64,000 nucleotides of DNA. It comes from Bicyclus anynana. Its lineage: Eukaryota; Arthropoda; Insecta; Lepidoptera; Nymphalidae. The stretch spans positions 5,201,001 through 5,265,000 of the forward strand of contig NC_069098.1 in assembly GCF_947172395.1 (NCBI RefSeq), written 5' to 3'. Made by a program: the position numbers and the translations under genes. A model generated the notes under the pieces. The model ran no database searches, was not told the origin of the DNA, and saw nothing but the letters and a program-made list of their open reading frames with translations. Below, in pieces: positions 63,955-64,000 of this stretch (the stretch's first letter is position 1; every line of letters begins with the position of its first letter).

Positions 63955-64000
63955 GAACGCCCGCGATTTCGTCCGCGTGGAATTCAGTTTTTCACAAACT
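63955..64000 (-). mobile_element. Helitron-like type B, cut by the window end
   Basis: CTAGCGAACGCCCGCGATTT and TCGTCCGCGTGGAATTCAG after A. The element continues beyond the window. Confidence 0.8.

Noticed and set aside
1..64000. A novel multigene or defence-type system
   Set aside because: Apart from one transporter gene and retroelement proteins I find no clustered coding sequence that could form such a system.

Overview
The window looks like a piece of a lepidopteran (moth or butterfly) nuclear genome. The reasons are an AT-rich background, one intron-split insect-type gene, and dense dispersed repeats of kinds I know from Lepidoptera: tRNA-headed SINEs, short non-autonomous Helitron-like elements ending in CTAG, and 5'-truncated LINEs. 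I cannot name the species. Nearly all reading frames over 60 codons are chance frames or lie inside repeats.

Layout. (1) 1-24,900 is repeat-rich and gene-free: SINEs, Helitron-like elements, foldback elements and LINE scraps. It includes a 655-bp element with perfect 32-bp terminal inverted repeats and internal 160/43-bp arrays (15898-16552). (2) 25,164-27,385 on the minus strand holds the only convincing host gene, a 12-membrane-segment sugar-transporter-family (MFS) protein in at least three exons. Its predicted length is 493 residues if it starts at the ATG in the exon ending at 27385. (3) 32,323-35,230 is a nested locus. A 5'-truncated LINE on the minus strand (711-codon reverse transcriptase frame, intact FADD box) sits inside an older plus-strand element whose C-terminal coding remnant, possibly Penelope-like, resumes on the other side. 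(4) 35,231-64,000 is again repeat-dominated. It holds a second LINE with an unbroken frame (53,648-54,848, YADD box), a G-rich minisatellite (45,857-46,122) and several long perfect palindromes.

Repeat families used below. SINE-1: about 320 bp, A box TGGCGCAGTGG, B box GGTTCGATCCC. SINE-2: about 300 bp, A box TAGCCCAGTGG, B box GGTTCGAATCC. SINE-3: about 185 bp. SINE-4: about 240 bp. SINE-5: fragments. Helitron-like A to F: start TC, end CTAG, inserted between A and T. LINE fragments of at least three kinds.

Relationships. The 3' tail of SINE-1 matches the 3' end of the LINE at 53,648-54,848. The 3' tail of SINE-2 resembles the 3' end of the RTE-like LINE scraps. Both suggest SINE/LINE partnerships. 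Three LINE scraps sit inside other repeats with clear 12-19-bp target-site duplications, which gives a local relative chronology. I found no non-transposon multigene system, no CRISPR array and no stand-alone tRNA or rRNA gene.
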